Positions 20,986 to 37,189 of a stretch of 64,000 nucleotides of DNA are shown here, piece by piece (the stretch's first letter is position 1; the number at the start of each line of letters is the position of its first letter). The position numbers and the translations under genes were made by a program. Source of the DNA: Sinonovacula constricta (Eukaryota > Mollusca > Bivalvia > Cardiida > Solecurtidae); contig CM017563.1 in NCBI GenBank assembly GCA_007844125.1, positions 16,294,821 through 16,358,820 of the forward strand, given 5' to 3'. Below the pieces are notes generated by a model. The model did not search any database. It worked only from the letters and a program-made list of their open reading frames with translations, and was not told the DNA's origin.

Positions 20986-23900
20986 ATGACATCGTGTTAC
21001 GAATATGAATTTTATTTCACAATCAGTTATCATGTGTGCTTTGTTTTTAATCTTATTTATTTAGGTGAAGCTCGGTTAAATCATTTTGCGGCCTCAGTTT
21101 GTTCCGAAGATTATATAGTTGTGAAACTCAATGTTAATTATAAAGTCTTGAAACAAACAATGTTTAACACTCGATCTTCGATTTTTTTCTTCTATTTTGA
21201 ACTACAACTGACCTTGAATTACTAATTTATGTTTTGCATTTGATTATAAAACATTATAGTGACAATGAATTTACTGCGATGCTTTGAATTGTTTGTATCA
21301 ATATAAAGTCTGGCAATAATACAAAAATTGTAACATGAATTTTACTTCTTGCGCCCACCATGTAAGCTATTCTGAAAACGAGGTTTCCACCAACAGTTTA
21401 TATTTTTGTTGCATATCTTTAGCTATAAACATTTCCGACCATTCTGATGTGTGCCATTGTGTCTTCTGTATGTGTTGTTAACTAAAATTAGTGCACTATT
21501 ATTGGTAAACTGCCTTGTAAGAACATGTTCTACATTTTTATATTAGATGAACTCTTCATTTAGTCTAACATGTCCCTATTTTGTATGTCATTCTCAACTA
21601 AATTTAAATGACAACAATATCGATGTAACTATTAAACAGGATATTTCAGACCATGTGGCTTAATACAAGTATTAGCACATTTTATATTATATATTAGCAC
21701 AACTATCGTGGTCTGTATATTTACAACTTATCAAATTAATCATTTGAGCCCTGATTAAAGTTATTTTAATTGTTTATATACCATTAATACAATGCTTATA
21801 ATTTGTACGCACTTGCATGACATGCTAATATTTGAGTCTCTTTCTGACTGATTTACGTTCCTCATGGTTCTGTAGTATCTAGTCTAGAACAATATAGTAT
21901 AGTATCTAGTATTTTGCCTCTGAACATAAAAAATGAGATTTTAAGCAAATGTAGCCAACATATGTTGAGTGGCTGAAACCTTAACCTAGAGTAGCAAGCT
22001 ACTAAGACGATTAAAACATACTGGCTGTCCAGAACCGTCATACATTCCTATACTTTGAATATACGATCCAATGAAAGATAGACTTTCAAATATTTTGATT
22101 TAAATAAAATGCATATATTATGAGTGGCTATTTATAAAACCTGTTCCGTTTATTGTCATTTCTTTTTTTTCAATAAAGTTATGTTTCCTTTGTTTCAACA
22201 ATATAATGTAAAATTACACATACGTGCATTACGATTAAATATCGTACTTTCAGATACCCGTTGAAATACTGTTATGTTTGTATTTTATTTACACTGTATT
22301 TTAATGTACCCATTCTTGCATACCCATTCAAGCTGAACCTGGGCTTATTAATTATTATTCATTATAATTTTACACAATTATTACCAAATTGAATGCAATA
22401 ACTTAAACTGATAGATCACGACGTGTCAATTTACATGGAGAGGAATAGTAAAGCAACAATGAAACATGAAACTTGAAGTGTAACTGTGTTACAACTTTTT
22501 TGATGCTATGATGACACAATACTTAAACATACAAACATTAACTGTAAACAAATATGGACTGGATATGTTAACAATAAACGGCTCCGTACTGTCTAAGCAA
22601 TGTCTCCATTTTTTTAAGTTTTGACAATCAATAATTATTATTGGTTAAATAAACACAAACAAAACGCATGTGTTATATAAATTGATCACCATGTATTTTA
22701 TACTCGACAAGAATGAATGAACAGAAATATGAAAAATATGAAAATATGCTTGGCGGCCAAAAGCGAAAGGACCTTCAATATTTGATTGTATACACAACTG
22801 GACAAAATGGACAACAGTTAAACCATAATAAATTTAATTTGGAAATCGGCATGAGTATGACTATTCTTTGCTTAGCTTTCACCAAATGTTTTTTTAGTAA
22901 AAAGATACAAAACAAATACGACATGACAAACAGTCTCGCAGTCTGGAAGTACACAAAATAGTTTGTCAATAATTTATTGTACAAAATAGTTGGATTTTAG
23001 ATAGAAAATGAGATATAGAAAATTGAGAGAATAATAAAAGGATTGGATTGAGAAAATGGTAATAGGAAAACACCTTTGTTGTTACCTTTTATTTTGGAGA
23101 CGGTCAGTTAGTGCTAAGAGAGAAAAATGACTTGGTAGAGGTGGTCAGCTTGAGGACTTTCCAACATGAAATTTCTAACCCCATCGGGTGAGGGGCTTAG
23201 GAAATGCAAGATGGCGACTAAGCGCTCGGCTACTTTTACCCCCAATCTTCTCATATTCCTGTTGGTTACTATGCATGCAAGTTAAAATAGGTATGCATGT
23301 ATTTTGTTTGACATTATAGTTACCCTGTAATTTAAGCAAGTCGTGATTGTCAAATGTCTAATATCTCCTATCTTAACCTTAAGAATTATAAGCAAATGCA
23401 TGGTCGAAAGTATAGAGTTTCAGAAAACAGTGCACGAACATGAAAACAACAACAACATAATAGCTCTTCATCTGAAATATAATTTTAGAGCTATCATACA
23501 TCATTACTGCAAGATGTATGAGAAAATACCAAAGAATAATGAAAAATAAATAACGAGTTTGACAGGTTTTTTATTCCACGTATGTTAGGCAACCAATCAC
23601 TCCAATTATCCAACTATTTGCAAATTCAAATTTCGTTGACTTTACAATGTCCCTTATTGGTAGAGGAGAACTAGGTACCATTTGCTTTGCATATTTTCTG
23701 GGAATCCCAAATTCACTCTTACTCTTTAAATCTGCTTGATCATATTTCAGTATGACAGTAACTGACAGTGATTTTAGCTAGAGTCAAAGCTGATTATCAG
23801 AATGAAAATGTAACCTAATCCCAACAGTAAATGGTCAGGTGGTTTAGTTTAGTAAACATTTTTGTAATTACACGTGTGTTGTTTTTGCTTTGATTTTCTC

Positions 23901-24329
23901 ATGATTGTTTGACAACCATAACATCATTTCATTAGATATTTTAATATACGATAATTTATTTGTTTGGATGAGATAAAAGTATTTCCATACTGTCGACTGC
24001 CACCTTTAATAACACTGGAATAAACATGTCCGTGCAAATTTAGGCCTTGGCCTCTTCACCTCTTTGAAGAATCAAACACCTGTAGACGTAGAATTTTGCT
24101 TAATGTGCCTAAAAGTACCAAAAAAAAAGAAGCCAGTTTGTGTCGTTGATTTTAAAGAAGAGCGACTTGCTAGTTTAAACATATCATAAGTTTTCTGTTA
24201 GAAACAAATGACATATTTTCTTGCAGTTAGTGCGAATGTTAGCAGATGGACTGATATTTCTACTAGCTGGCTTAGGATTATTAGAAATAGACTGAACAGA
24301 TGACTTCCCACTGTAATTTTAATTTGAGC
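20986..24329 (+). other. HSPA12-like intron 2, last part
   Basis: Strongly AT-rich intron without a recognisable gene. Small open frames (for example 22,713-22,961 plus) have no domain or splice context. Possible short repeats only. Confidence 0.45.
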
Positions 24330-24554
24330 TGACAATTGGATTTTACACCTTTGAATGAGTATTTGTGTTGTACTAAATGTGGATGCGTATGCTGCTTTGG
24401 TTACCAAAGGGACCATTTGTGTCGCCAAGTAGTTACCATCTAACCGGCTTGCTATATATATTTGGCCTAATTGTTCTGTATTCTGCTTTGTATAAAAACC
24501 CAAACCATTTTCTAGGCACACTTTGAACATGTAGTCATTTACTTATATTTACAG

Positions 24555-25462
24555 GTCCTCTTCTTCTAGATAAGCTAAGAAAACAAGGTTACAATGATGA
24601 GGTAGAACTACTCGAGGATTTTGAATTAGCGAAACGAAAGATGACAGAAAATCAAAATAACCCAGCGCGCATTCGTATCCCACGGTTGTTAAATGACATC
24701 TGCCAAAAGTCATTCAATCAAGACTTTGCTGAGCGACTTGAAGAGTCAGAATTTAAGGAGCAGGCCACATTTAAAAATGACAAATTGTGGATATCGGCTG
24801 ACTTGTTCAAATCATTTTTCAAAGATGCAATAAAAGATATCACTAACCATGTAAAACTATTTTTGGAGAATTCAGCAGTTTCTAACTGCAAACATATCCT
24901 CATGGTTGGCGGCTTCTCAGAGTCAAGCATGCTCCAAGAGGCAGTAAAGAATGTGTGTACGGGCCGAACAGTCATCATTCCTATAGATGCCGGCCTTATG
25001 ATTGTAAAGGGCGCTGTTGCCTTCGGTTATTATCCTTCGATGATTTCACGACGCATCTCGAAGTATACGTATGGGACAGATAACATTGAGTACTTTCGTG
25101 CAGGTGAACATTCCACACGTTTTCTAGGATTCTACTGCCGAGACCTATTCCGCCCATTTGTACGGGCTGGCGAGGCCCTTTGGGTTGACGAGCCTTCAAG
25201 GCCCATTGAAGTGACACCATTTATTGGTTTCTTGCGGCCACAAATGACCATTAAGTTGTATGCAATGGAAGGTGCTGTACCTAAATATGTAACCGACAAA
25301 GGGTGTAGTCTTGTTGGCGAGATAGTTGTCCCTATGGGAATGTTGCACTTTAACAAGCGGGTGCAAGTGCAATTAATTCTGGGAGGAACAGAGCTAAAGG
25401 TGCAGTGTAAGTATATGAACACTGGAGAAATTTCATATGGCTCAATCAACTTCCTTACATAA
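24555..25462 (+). CDS. HSPA12-like Hsp70 family gene, terminal exon
   Basis: Acceptor TTTACAG at 24,548-24,554, entry phase 1, then GPLLLDKLRKQGYNDEVELL and an uninterrupted frame to TAA at 25,460-25,462 (about 302 codons). It carries the adenosine-binding motif ILMVGGFSES at about 24,893-24,922 and, shortly after, KGAVAFGYYPSMISRRISK, the conserved HSPA12 segment. The C-terminal ~140 residues are the short beta-rich substrate-side domain typical of HSPA12. No membrane segment. No damage is visible in any of the three exons, so the gene looks functional. Role: cytosolic ATP-dependent chaperone-like or signalling protein (family inference). Stress control cannot be assessed because the promoter is outside the window. 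Confidence 0.95.
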
Positions 25463-25599
25463 AGGTCCGATTTTGAAGACAGTGAAGACTATATCTAAAA
25501 GGAGAAACAAAATATGGTGTGTAACGTGTGTAAGGTTCTTATATTAAAATGAAGTTGTTTTAGACATCTGAACGCTTCATCTGGGTCTATAGCAATGAC

Positions 25600-25605
25600 A
25601 ATAAA
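25600..25605 (+). terminator. Candidate polyadenylation signal of the HSPA12-like gene
   Basis: AATAAA 138 bp after the stop codon, within the block GACAATAAACGACATTG that is conserved in the inverted partial copy at 55,12x-55,14x. No transcript evidence. Confidence 0.5.
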
Positions 25606-27060
25606 CGACATTGTACTTTTTTCTTCGATGATCCCAGTGCCGTGGACTAACTCTGGGTTGATGATAGCGGTCATTAAGTAATCGATTATTCAGAACCTGT
25701 TATGCTGTCTATAATCTACTACACAAATGTCAATCATTTTTTATCCTCACGGGATGAACTAACATTTGTGTCTGACAGCAAATGTCAATGTGTTGATACG
25801 ATAGATCAAATGGGGAACTTGGATAGTGAAAAGTACATTATTGTATGGGAGATAAGTAGAGGAGCAGAACTACATGTACACATGTACATTCTGGAGAAAT
25901 GACAAAAAGCGTTCATGCATGAAAATGTAGGAAAAACTATTTTTGAGTGTTGTTTTATTATTTAATAAGGTTTTAAAAATATTTATTACATTTTATTCGC
26001 TTTTAAGTTGTAGTTATATGCATTTGTCTGGAAATCTTATCACTTCTTTCTTTTATTTTCCACCAAATCAAACAGGTATAGGGTGTTACAATGATCGTTT
26101 CTTAGGAATAAATCATATTTTTATTAAAAAATTAACAATATCAATATTTTACCAAGAAAAAAAATAACTGTTTCACTAAATAATTAATTATTAAACTGAG
26201 AGCAATCGTTTAAATAATGTCATTAATTTATATCTATCCTTCAAATGACTGTAATCATAATAGGCATCCGTGTCCGTACGGTACCGTTTATCTATACAGA
26301 AATTGCAGACTTACAAGTGGAATAAAATACCGATCCAGTAACAATGATAATAACAGTGTTGCGTTTCAGACATTGCGACAGAAAACGTCCATGATTTTGC
26401 TAATTTCTTTTGTCATTCAAGCGCACATACATATAGTGGGCAAAGGCATGTGTCAACTGGCTGTCTATCGATCATGTTAGATTCAATTTCATATTCTTCC
26501 TATTAAAAACTGTAGCGATTTAGTGTGTAGCATTATTTAAATGTTGGTGACAAGAGGATAAAAGACTTCAACTGGAATTAGACCAAGCGATGTGTTCATG
26601 TTAACTTATTTATTGAGTGTTCATTTTGGCCTATGCTACCTAGACTACTGTCCAAAAATGTTATATATGTGTACGATGTACTAAACAAATACAGCTTTGT
26701 ACTGGAGGATCACGTGGTACAAACAGTACTTACAGATTAAGCATATATCGCTTATAAGTTTTCAAAACGAATCGCATAATACATGTACATACATTCGTTT
26801 ATTTATATTATATAATTAAATAAAAAGAGGAAGGCAGGTCCGAAAGAAATGTTATCGATAGAAATGTACATACAACTGTGAGATATTTTCGTTACGATTT
26901 TTAGACAATGATACAGAATTAGACTTAAATCAACTGGCTATATTTAAATACTCGTAACACTATACGACAATAATCATTAGTCTATTGCACTAGGTTTTAT
27001 AACAATATCTGTTACAATATGTTTTGAAATGATGAAGATATTTCTTTGAGTTATATAAAA

Positions 27061-28930
<1,870 letters not shown>

Positions 28931-28939
28931 CAGTCATGG

Positions 28940-29150
28940 CACCTTGCAAGTTTTCCAAAACATCGTGTATCGTGCGTATTTCTATCGTGAATATATCCTA
29001 CGGTAATGTAGCGTACCGTTTAACGAAATAGGCCTATCGTAAAGTAACGTAACGCGCCACATCATTAAAGGTACTCTTACGGACCGTAACGCTTATGACT
29101 AGACCGTTGTAGCGTATGTTACGACCCGTCGCGCTATATAAGTTTATTTA
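28940..29150. repeat. CGTAACG-rich degenerate minisatellite
   Basis: Repeated words CGTAACG, GTAGCGTA and CGTTACG-like variants dominate (GTAACGTAACGCG at 29,043). Similar words recur at 29,760-29,960 on the opposite strand and at 37,190-37,420. Confidence 0.5.
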
Positions 29151-30539
29151 TAAAGTGGCACGTTTACTAAACGAAGAAATAGTGTAACAGAAAGAGCAAG
29201 CCAGCAACAAACTAGTACAATAATGTTTTATTTTAAAAAACAATTAAAATATGGCGTAATAAAACAATAACAAATAAATGAAACAAAATTTCAGAAGGTA
29301 AAATAAATATTAGCTTACAGTTTGTCCCTTTAAGAGGTGTCCCTTTAACATAACAACAAAAAATTCAACGTCGAATAATCCTGAACAGTTACTGGTAGAA
29401 TGTTCTCGTAGATAAGCACAGTTGAAATAATCCAAAGGTAGAACAATACAGGAATGTTAATTATATAATCCAAATTCAACACTTTAATATCTATGTCACT
29501 GTAGAATATAGTAAGTCCACGTAAGTTCAAACACAGAAAGATTTAAAATAGAAGCTGCAAGTATTTCCAAATTATATGTCCAGTCTCTAAAGCAAACATT
29601 TTATTCAAAATTCCAAACTTCCAAACTTAACTTTTAATTCGGTAGACACGCCCTTATATATACCCAAAGAACTTCCAGAACATTCATGTACCCAGAACAT
29701 TCTGGAGAATCAGTTAAAAATAAACAATTGAACTTTCTAGCATGATCATTTTCTTCTAGCAGTTACGCGAATGCTACGTCATTAAAACCACAACGGTAAA
29801 CAACCCTTAACCTGACTAGCGTAACCTTAAACGCTGGTGTACTATTGTACATAACACGTAACGGAACGTATAGTATGGTAACATCACACAAGGAGAATTG
29901 TACTGTGCCGTCACATAATTCTTTGATACGTATATACATACATTGTAACATTTTTCACGTAACATTATCATGCTCACACAATAGTTCACCGTAAAATCTA
30001 AGTGCCATTATAAATGCTATACAAATACACACACACAAAGTTTATGGTTGTAAACAGAAACTGAACTATATATTATATTTCCGGTACATGGATGCTATCG
30101 GTCAGCATATTTTTACACGCAAATTAACATGGCACACTTATGAATTTTTCGTACTATTACTTGAATGACAAGATGCATACATTGGATATGTATGTACGTT
30201 ACATATACTCATGCAAGTTAGGAAAGTGATTCTGGTTATTTACCCACGCTTTTGTGGAAAATAAGGAGCAGTAAGAGATAATTGGAATAAACATACAGCT
30301 GGAAAAACTAGCTATAGCACAATCTAACGCTATGTCCGGTTCTGGAAAAGAGGTGTGTCTCAAATAAAGGGATTTAAATGATACGGCTTATATACAATGT
30401 ACATTGTTAATAAATAACTTGACCGTGTGGAATCATATCTAATATTCCAACTTGCGTACATTTTCCAGACCTGCCAATCACATGCACGTGTGTTAAATCC
30501 AATTAATTGGCGACACTTTTATGACACCATTAATCTTAA
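29151..30539. other. Intergenic sequence, partly repeat-like
   Basis: No gene recognised. Between 29,760 and 29,980 the CGTAACG-type words reappear (GCGTAACC, CACGTAACGGAACG), so 28,940-29,980 may be one element with related ends. Confidence 0.35.
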
Positions 30540-33060
30540 ATAATAATTCATTTTATTTATTTGCATAAACATACAGTTCATTGCCAGAACATCATAACAT
30601 AGCGTCAATAAGTAAACATATATTTGTTCAAAGAGAGAAAAGTGTGAAATGAGCATTTACAAATACAAATGCAAAAAGGTCAAGATGGATTTTACAGTAA
30701 CAATATGACTATTCATAAACAAGTATCGATTATTAATTATTAAGTTGAAGTGTAGTTTCCCTTTTAGAAAAAGAAAGATATATCAATTTAGAAATGTTCT
30801 TAATTAAAGATGGTTTCCTGCTCTGCACTAATAATTTTAAATTTATGAATTGTAGGAAAAGAGCAAAAATAAGAGAGCAGAAATAACCTTCTTAAATCTC
30901 TAAAAAACGGACATACTAAGACGAAATGGTATTCGTTTTCCACTACCTTCATATTACATAATTTACAAATTCTATTGTGTCTTTCTATGCTTTTATAACG
31001 ACCTTCTTCAATAGCAAGTTTATGGCATGATAATCAAATACGACTATAAGCAATACGGTGTTGATAATTATCAATAATATCAATGTAGGGCTCAAATCCA
31101 AATGTATTCTTAACAAGACAAAATGTTTCTAGTTTACTAGAATTTTCAATCGAATTAAACCAACACTGAACATATTGGTCTAATATTCTCTCTACAGCAA
31201 GATTAACACAGTTATTACTACACAATCTGTTGTTGAAAATATATGACAAGCCTAGGTTATCAAACAACATTTTTATTTATGTTTTTTATTTTTTGTCCAC
31301 TTTAATATGAAATTACCTTCATTGTCAGTTAAAAAAGCGAGTCGGTACTGTAGGGAATTGGTATATTTGTTAAGTTTAAACCAATACTTAATTAAACGGA
31401 CTTTGCGTATAATCAACAACGGGAATCTATCCAGTTCACCATAGACAGAGTTGTTGCATGTTTTTTGGTTGACAGACAAAATTTGCTTAAAGAATTTAAT
31501 GTGGGCGCGTTCGATGTCACCTGACTTATGAAAACTCGAAATTTCACACCCATAACATAAAATGGGTGGAATCATACTATCGAACAATTTTAACTTATCT
31601 ACTGTATTTAGAGACATAAAATCAAACAAGGAGTTTAAAGAGAATGTCGCTTTTAATGCTTTATAAGCCAGGTATTTCTGTGATTGGTAAAAACAATAAT
31701 TCGATTTTAGAGTAACACCTAAATACGTATATTCACTCACATTTTGAAACAGTTCGTTATTGTACACAATAGAAACAGTACCAGCAATCCTTTTCCGACA
31801 TCCTTTCTCAAAAACCATAACTGCAGATTTAGGTACGTTGACTTCGATTCTCCTCATTTTGCAAAATGAATTAAATACATTTACTAAAGTTTGGAGTCCC
31901 TCTGCCGTTTTTTTAAAAGAGAACAGTATCGTCGGCAAATAATAACAAAAACAAATCAGTCCCATCGATAGTTACATTGTCATATGCGGCTACATGAGCA
32001 GATGACATCATAAACTCATACATATCATTGATAAAGAACAAAAACAATAGAGGGGATAACATTTCGCCCTGCTTTACCCCGGAAAACTATCAAAGAAATC
32101 GGAGTACTTGCCATTCACTCTTACACAACTTTTAACATTTTTGTACATTGATTGCAGTATGTGTAGCATTTTAGACGAACAACCACTTCGTATCAATTTA
32201 AGAAACATCCCATTTCTATATACAAAATCAAAGGCTTTTTTAAAATCAACAAAACAGCAAAATAGCTTTTGCTTATCATAATTTACAACTTATCGATTTT
32301 ACCGTTAAGTACAAATACACAGTCGACAGTACTTCTAATTTTTCTAAACCAGTATTGAAAATCGTTTAGAATTTCATGAGTATCAGCCCAATCAGTCAGT
32401 CTTTTATTAATGATCTGTGAAAATATTTTAGAAAAAGATACTTGTTAATGCTATTCCTCTATAATTCTTTACATCATTTAGGTCTCCTTTTTTGGGAACG
32501 GGAACAATTATTGCCTTATTCCACTCTCTTGGATAGATACCTTTTGTAAAAATATAATTGAACAATTTACAAAGAACAGGAGACAAACCATCAATGCAGT
32601 CAAAAAATAATTCAGGAACCAACTTATCGAATCCCCCACTTTTGCCTCTTTTTAAAGAGCCAATAGCGGACTTAACTTCGTCTATGTTTATCTCACAGTC
32701 AAGAGAATCAATATTAATGTCAGCGAGAGCGCACTCAGTTAATTCGTCCTCTATATCTCCATTTACAAAAAGTGTTATCATTAGAAATGAATAGGAAAAT
32801 CGTCAGCTGCAACATTGGATTCTCTATTGTTACTACCTTTAATTTTCTTAATTTCAGACCAAAACTTCTGAGGATCAGAATTTGATAACTCAAGTAAATG
32901 CCGTTTTTGTTTACAATTAAATGCAGCTTTAGCCTCCGTTATAACACGTCTATAGGCTCTGCGTAACCTTTTAACATCATTCAAGTCTGTTGCAGTCTTA
33001 GTCCTTTTATATTTAGCACAAGCAAATAAAGGAAGTAGGATTTTAGCCAGTCGTTATGTT
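30540..33060 (-). mobile_element. LINE (non-LTR retrotransposon) with reverse transcriptase, decayed
   Basis: On the minus strand, 5' to 3': 32,781-32,984 (KRLRRAYRRVITEAKAAFN, linker). 32,428-32,781 is the start of reverse transcriptase (LKRGKSGGFDKLVPEL, IIVPVPKKGDLNDVKNYRG). Near 31,905-31,955 LLLFADDTVLF carries the catalytic Asp pair. 31,273-31,965 is the C-terminal RT/thumb. 31,034-31,270 continues after a stop. Near 30,925-30,990 NRICKLCNMKVVENEYHF, followed by VCP, is a C-terminal zinc knuckle. Frameshifts occur, notably at the A/T homopolymer just after the FADD box. About 2.5 kb remain; no endonuclease domain was recognised here. Clade not determined. Confidence 0.85.
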
Positions 33061-33189
33061 GACTGGTTTAATCCCTACGTAAAGCCTGTTGACAGGAGGT
33101 GTTAATTGTTCTGTTCTTAAATCGATTTCCTCTAATAACGAAATGGTCTTTAGTACGTCTTTTTAAGATAACGAAGCCATTTACATACT

Positions 33190-34095
33190 CTCCTAAAATC
33201 GCATAAATCAATCACTAGCGCTCATCAGCATGTACCTTGACGGCAGTATAGATAAAGAAAATAAAACCTTTGAGGCAACAGTGGAAAATGATATAATATT
33301 TAATCATTGCAAAATCAGGCAAATTAGCTGCACATGAGAAATTTACGCTATATTCAATGCTTTATGATGGGTAAGTATAAATAAATTCGACACAAACAAT
33401 ATTCTAAAGGAAAAGTCTTTAAATGCCTTGTAATCTTTACAGTCTATCAATGCAGATGATCCAAGAACTGTACAGCTTAAATACAACCATCAAAGGATAG
33501 CTCAATACCTTTATAATACTAGTGTGGATACCAAGCCATGTAGAAAGAGCTATACATTTATCAGAGCACATTACAAAAAGAAGGCGGTAAATAATGTTAA
33601 TGAGTACAAATTAACGCATAAATTCAGAGATGGTGGTAGGATACTAAGGTCAAAATTTACTGCCACAATAAAGAAAGTTATGGACAGTTGTTTACACCCA
33701 ATTAAGACTAGAAGCAAGCTACATTATTAATAAAACACTTGAAAACCTAGATGATATTAAATATATTAAACACATTTAATTATCGACTAGAATATATTTT
33801 ATATACTAAATACTACACTAATTGAATTACCAACCTAAGCTTAACTTCTTACACGTTTTCCGTACTTTTTTTTCACTTTAAACATCCGCGTAATTAGTAC
33901 GACTTTAAAATATTCATATGGCGTGTCCGAACTGGCTGATTTCAAATTAGGCGGGAAATATAATTGCCAACTACTTTTAAACGATATTACCGCCTAGATC
34001 TTAGCTTATTAAATATAGGTAAAAGTAAAACTACGGAAAAAAATATCAATGGAGTCTATGCTCCTTCTTAAGCAAATGAAAACACTAAAATTGTA
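33190..34095. repeat. Unidentified dispersed repeat, copy 2
   Basis: Same orientation and order of blocks as 14,100-15,370, without the 225-bp tandem duplication. A plus-strand frame at 33,524-33,730 (KAVNNVNEYKLTHKFRDGGR) overlaps the conserved core but has no known domain. Confidence 0.65.
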
Positions 34096-35959
34096 ACTTT
34101 TGGCGCCGAGCAAATTTCCTACAAAATATCATCAGGGCATGATAAGAACAGTTCTGAACCTTAAAAATAGCATTAATGACTTGGCTGATGAACATAACTC
34201 CTTTGAAGATCTATAAAACAGCAACAACTTTAAGTCTCTCGGTAGGTTGGAATTAGTTTAATGAGGGTCAGCACATTCTTTTGGGTTTTATCCTGAACCC
34301 GCCATGTGCCAATGCAGGGCTTAAAAGTTATTTACCTGAAGTATGGTCTAAATTGTTCCCGTAGTGGGTACCTAGTTAATATACCCGTTGAAAGGTGATA
34401 TCCGACAGTTTGGACCAAACAGTATTTTCACTAAACAACAAAATAAATCATTGTTTCCTGAACAGATCTCAAACATTTTGTTTATTTATGTCACGAGCCA
34501 GCTTGAACAGTGAACCATAACTTCACAATCGTCATTAAAATGGATTTCCTATCTGAGCCACGCTGCACGGTTAGCTATTTTAAAACTAGAAAAGTCACGT
34601 GGCCATGTTTCAGCTCATCCACGTCATCTGCTCTGCCGTCGATGTCTATTTCAGCAGAAATTCCAATTGTTCTTTTTTATAGGTTTGAAAAGAATGAATA
34701 TATTAGAATTTATTAATAAGTTATACTGCCCGAAAACAAAAATAATGCTTTTAATCCTTGAAGCATATACTGAAGTATGACTTTCCTGCAGAAAATGCCT
34801 TAATACCTTCCACATATGCTATATATTATTACATATACATGAAGGCAAAGTTTCGGATGCATAATAATCCGATTTCATATCCACTTTTAGTGGAACAAAG
34901 TGCCAGCTCTAATAAGGACTAGAATACATTTCACTGGTAAAAAAATAAGAAATAATTTCATATAGGTATAATGCCTATAAACAAAGAGCAGTCATGATTT
35001 TTCCGGCAAATTGGGATTCAGCCAATCAGGCAATGGTTTTACCTGGAATGTTTAGATTTTTAAGAGATTTCAACCCACCACGTGTCTTGTGGTTTTGGAA
35101 ACTTTTATAGTTATTGTTTGATTTGGATATGACATCGATTGGATATTGTATTTTTAAGTTTATGTAGAGGTTATCCTATATCATTAAATGTATTTAATGT
35201 AATTAATTTCTTCTAAATAATTTGTCAGGAATGTTGGCGGGGGAGGGGGGCTTTAGGCTTTATCATACTACCTAATAATTATTATGTTTATGTCTATATT
35301 CTTTAAATTGATCATCTACTCTTTTTCAAATGGCATAAAAAGCTGCACATTTTTTTTTTGATACTCAGTCCGATTTTAAGCGGGGTGTAATTAAAGGAAG
35401 CCTTTTTGGCTATGTTGTCGTCATTGCATATAATTAATACATGACTTGGTATCCAGACAATACCTTTTTTATAGAAATATATTATATTAGATATGATATA
35501 GATATTTATTTTCATGACACTATACTTATAATCTATATTTGATTATTTTTGTCTCTTCCTTCCTTTAATTTGTTGAAGAACTGATAATGCACTAAGCGAG
35601 TCGGTATAAAAGTATATGCGTGTAATCCTCTCCAGAAGCTTCTCCCTAAGCTAAGTGATGGAAATGACGAGATTTGTTCTAGTATAATGAGTCATGGCTT
35701 TGTTCCTTGTTGATAATTTTACTTATTTTAGCTGAGAATTGTTCTTTCTTCATAATGAATTCGAGTGAGTATCCATCATTTCTGATCGTTTAAGAGTAGT
35801 CATCAAATAATCATTCCGCTTTGTCTATCGGATTTAGTATCGTAGTATTATCAATGATGAATGGCTGATCGTGTTGTGGGCTGTGGCCCTGAATATTTTC
35901 TAAAAATCTCATAATTCTTTAAAGATTTCCTATGTGTGATTTTGGTACAACACGTTCGC
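34096..35959. other. Sequence between the two repeat copies
   Basis: No gene seen. 34,240-34,400 shares a ~100-bp pattern with 46,380-46,500 (GTGGGTACCTAGTTAATATA versus CCGGGTACTTAATTTTTGTA), probably a short dispersed repeat. A G-rich run is at 35,236-35,250. Confidence 0.35.
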
Positions 35960-37150
35960 CAGTCATTCTTTTCGTAAATTCTCTGAAACGCTTGTAAATA
36001 ACTAAGAGAGCCGTGGTAAATATTTATTGTTGATCGGCTTTTTTTTTGTTCTATTTGAACATACTTTATTGGTTATAACTACCAATTGTATCTACATATA
36101 GAATGGTTACTGTCTAGTTTAATTTGGGCCTTGGTTATGATTCTAGTGATTTCAATCACAATTACTCCGGCTCCTTTAATATTGTCGTTTGTAACATTGC
36201 TACCGTCGGTGTGGATGTGTAGCGGTACCTCAGTACTTAGGGGATAATTTGTCATCGATTACGTCTATTAAATTTGTTTTAATGTTAATGGATTTGATCC
36301 TTACATGGAGAGGATTAACTGGAGGTGTTGATTTGTCGGCTCTTGGATGGCTTGGCTTCTATCCTACCCTGTTAAATATATCTTTATTTGTGATTTATGT
36401 GATTCGTAGTCTAATTAAGCGGGCCCAGTACCTTAAGCTGCAAATTTCTATTTTGTTTGCTATACAATGTTCTCCCATCGCTGCATGTATTTGTTCTCTG
36501 CGTGAGTAATAGTATTCCCCTTATACTATTTCGACAGCTCTGTTTTGAAATCGGTGTAGTTTGTCAAGCAATGTTTTTGTTTTTTTCGGTCGACCCTTAT
36601 GCTTTTATACCATACCAATTTTAAATTTAATTAGTGCTTGATATATGGTTGAATATTAAACAGTGGTATGTTTCCGATCTTTTTTTCCTGAGCGTTAATA
36701 AGCCCACACACAGATTGTCACTGTTATGATACCACGTTTTTACTCAAATTAGACGGGCAGTGTGAACGTATGTGGTCATTTTGCTGTAGTACACAACAAC
36801 CGCATCCGGTCTCAAAACCTGACATATGAAGATCCCAGCACACATCGTCTGGCTACGAAATTTCACTTCAGTAAAACGCCAATACGGATGCGGGGAATAG
36901 GGGTAGAACATCGGAATATACGTGCATAAAAGAGTGGTTAAAGAATGTTAGTAAAATACATTTTTAAATTAATTTGTTTTAACATGGTATATTTTTACAT
37001 ACTTGTTCAATGCAAGTTACTTTATTGGCTTAACTTACTTATTATTTGCCTATACATTTTACGATTAAGACGGAAATAGTTGTATTGTCTCATGTGATCG
37101 GTGTAAAAATATTACCGTCTTCATGCGCTGGAAGTTGGCCGAATAGGGTA
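35960..37150 (-). mobile_element. LINE fragment with RNase H region, copy 2
   Basis: Minus-strand reading near 36,165-36,222 gives HIHTDGSNVTNDNIKGAGVI, matching the RNase H start (TDGS plus GAG) of LINEs of the RNase-H-bearing clades. Similar to 18,600-19,820. Stops occur further on, so it is a relic. Confidence 0.6.
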
Positions 37151-37189
37151 GAATAATGACGAGTTCGTACGTTTTAAATAGGCCGAGTT

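Larger units (their letters stand above)
24330..27060 (+). repeat. Segmental duplication, direct partner of 53,700-55,560
   Basis: This stretch, including the last intron end, the last HSPA12-like exon, the 3' UTR and about 1.5 kb downstream, is similar to the reverse complement of 53,700-55,560. Anchors include GGTTACCAAAGGGA plus TCGCCAAGTAGTT (24,400), AATGACAATAAACGACATTG (25,594), TTATTTAAATGTTGGTGA (26,533) and TAACACTATACG (26,956). It carries introns and flanks, so this is DNA-level duplication, not retroposition. Confidence 0.85.
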
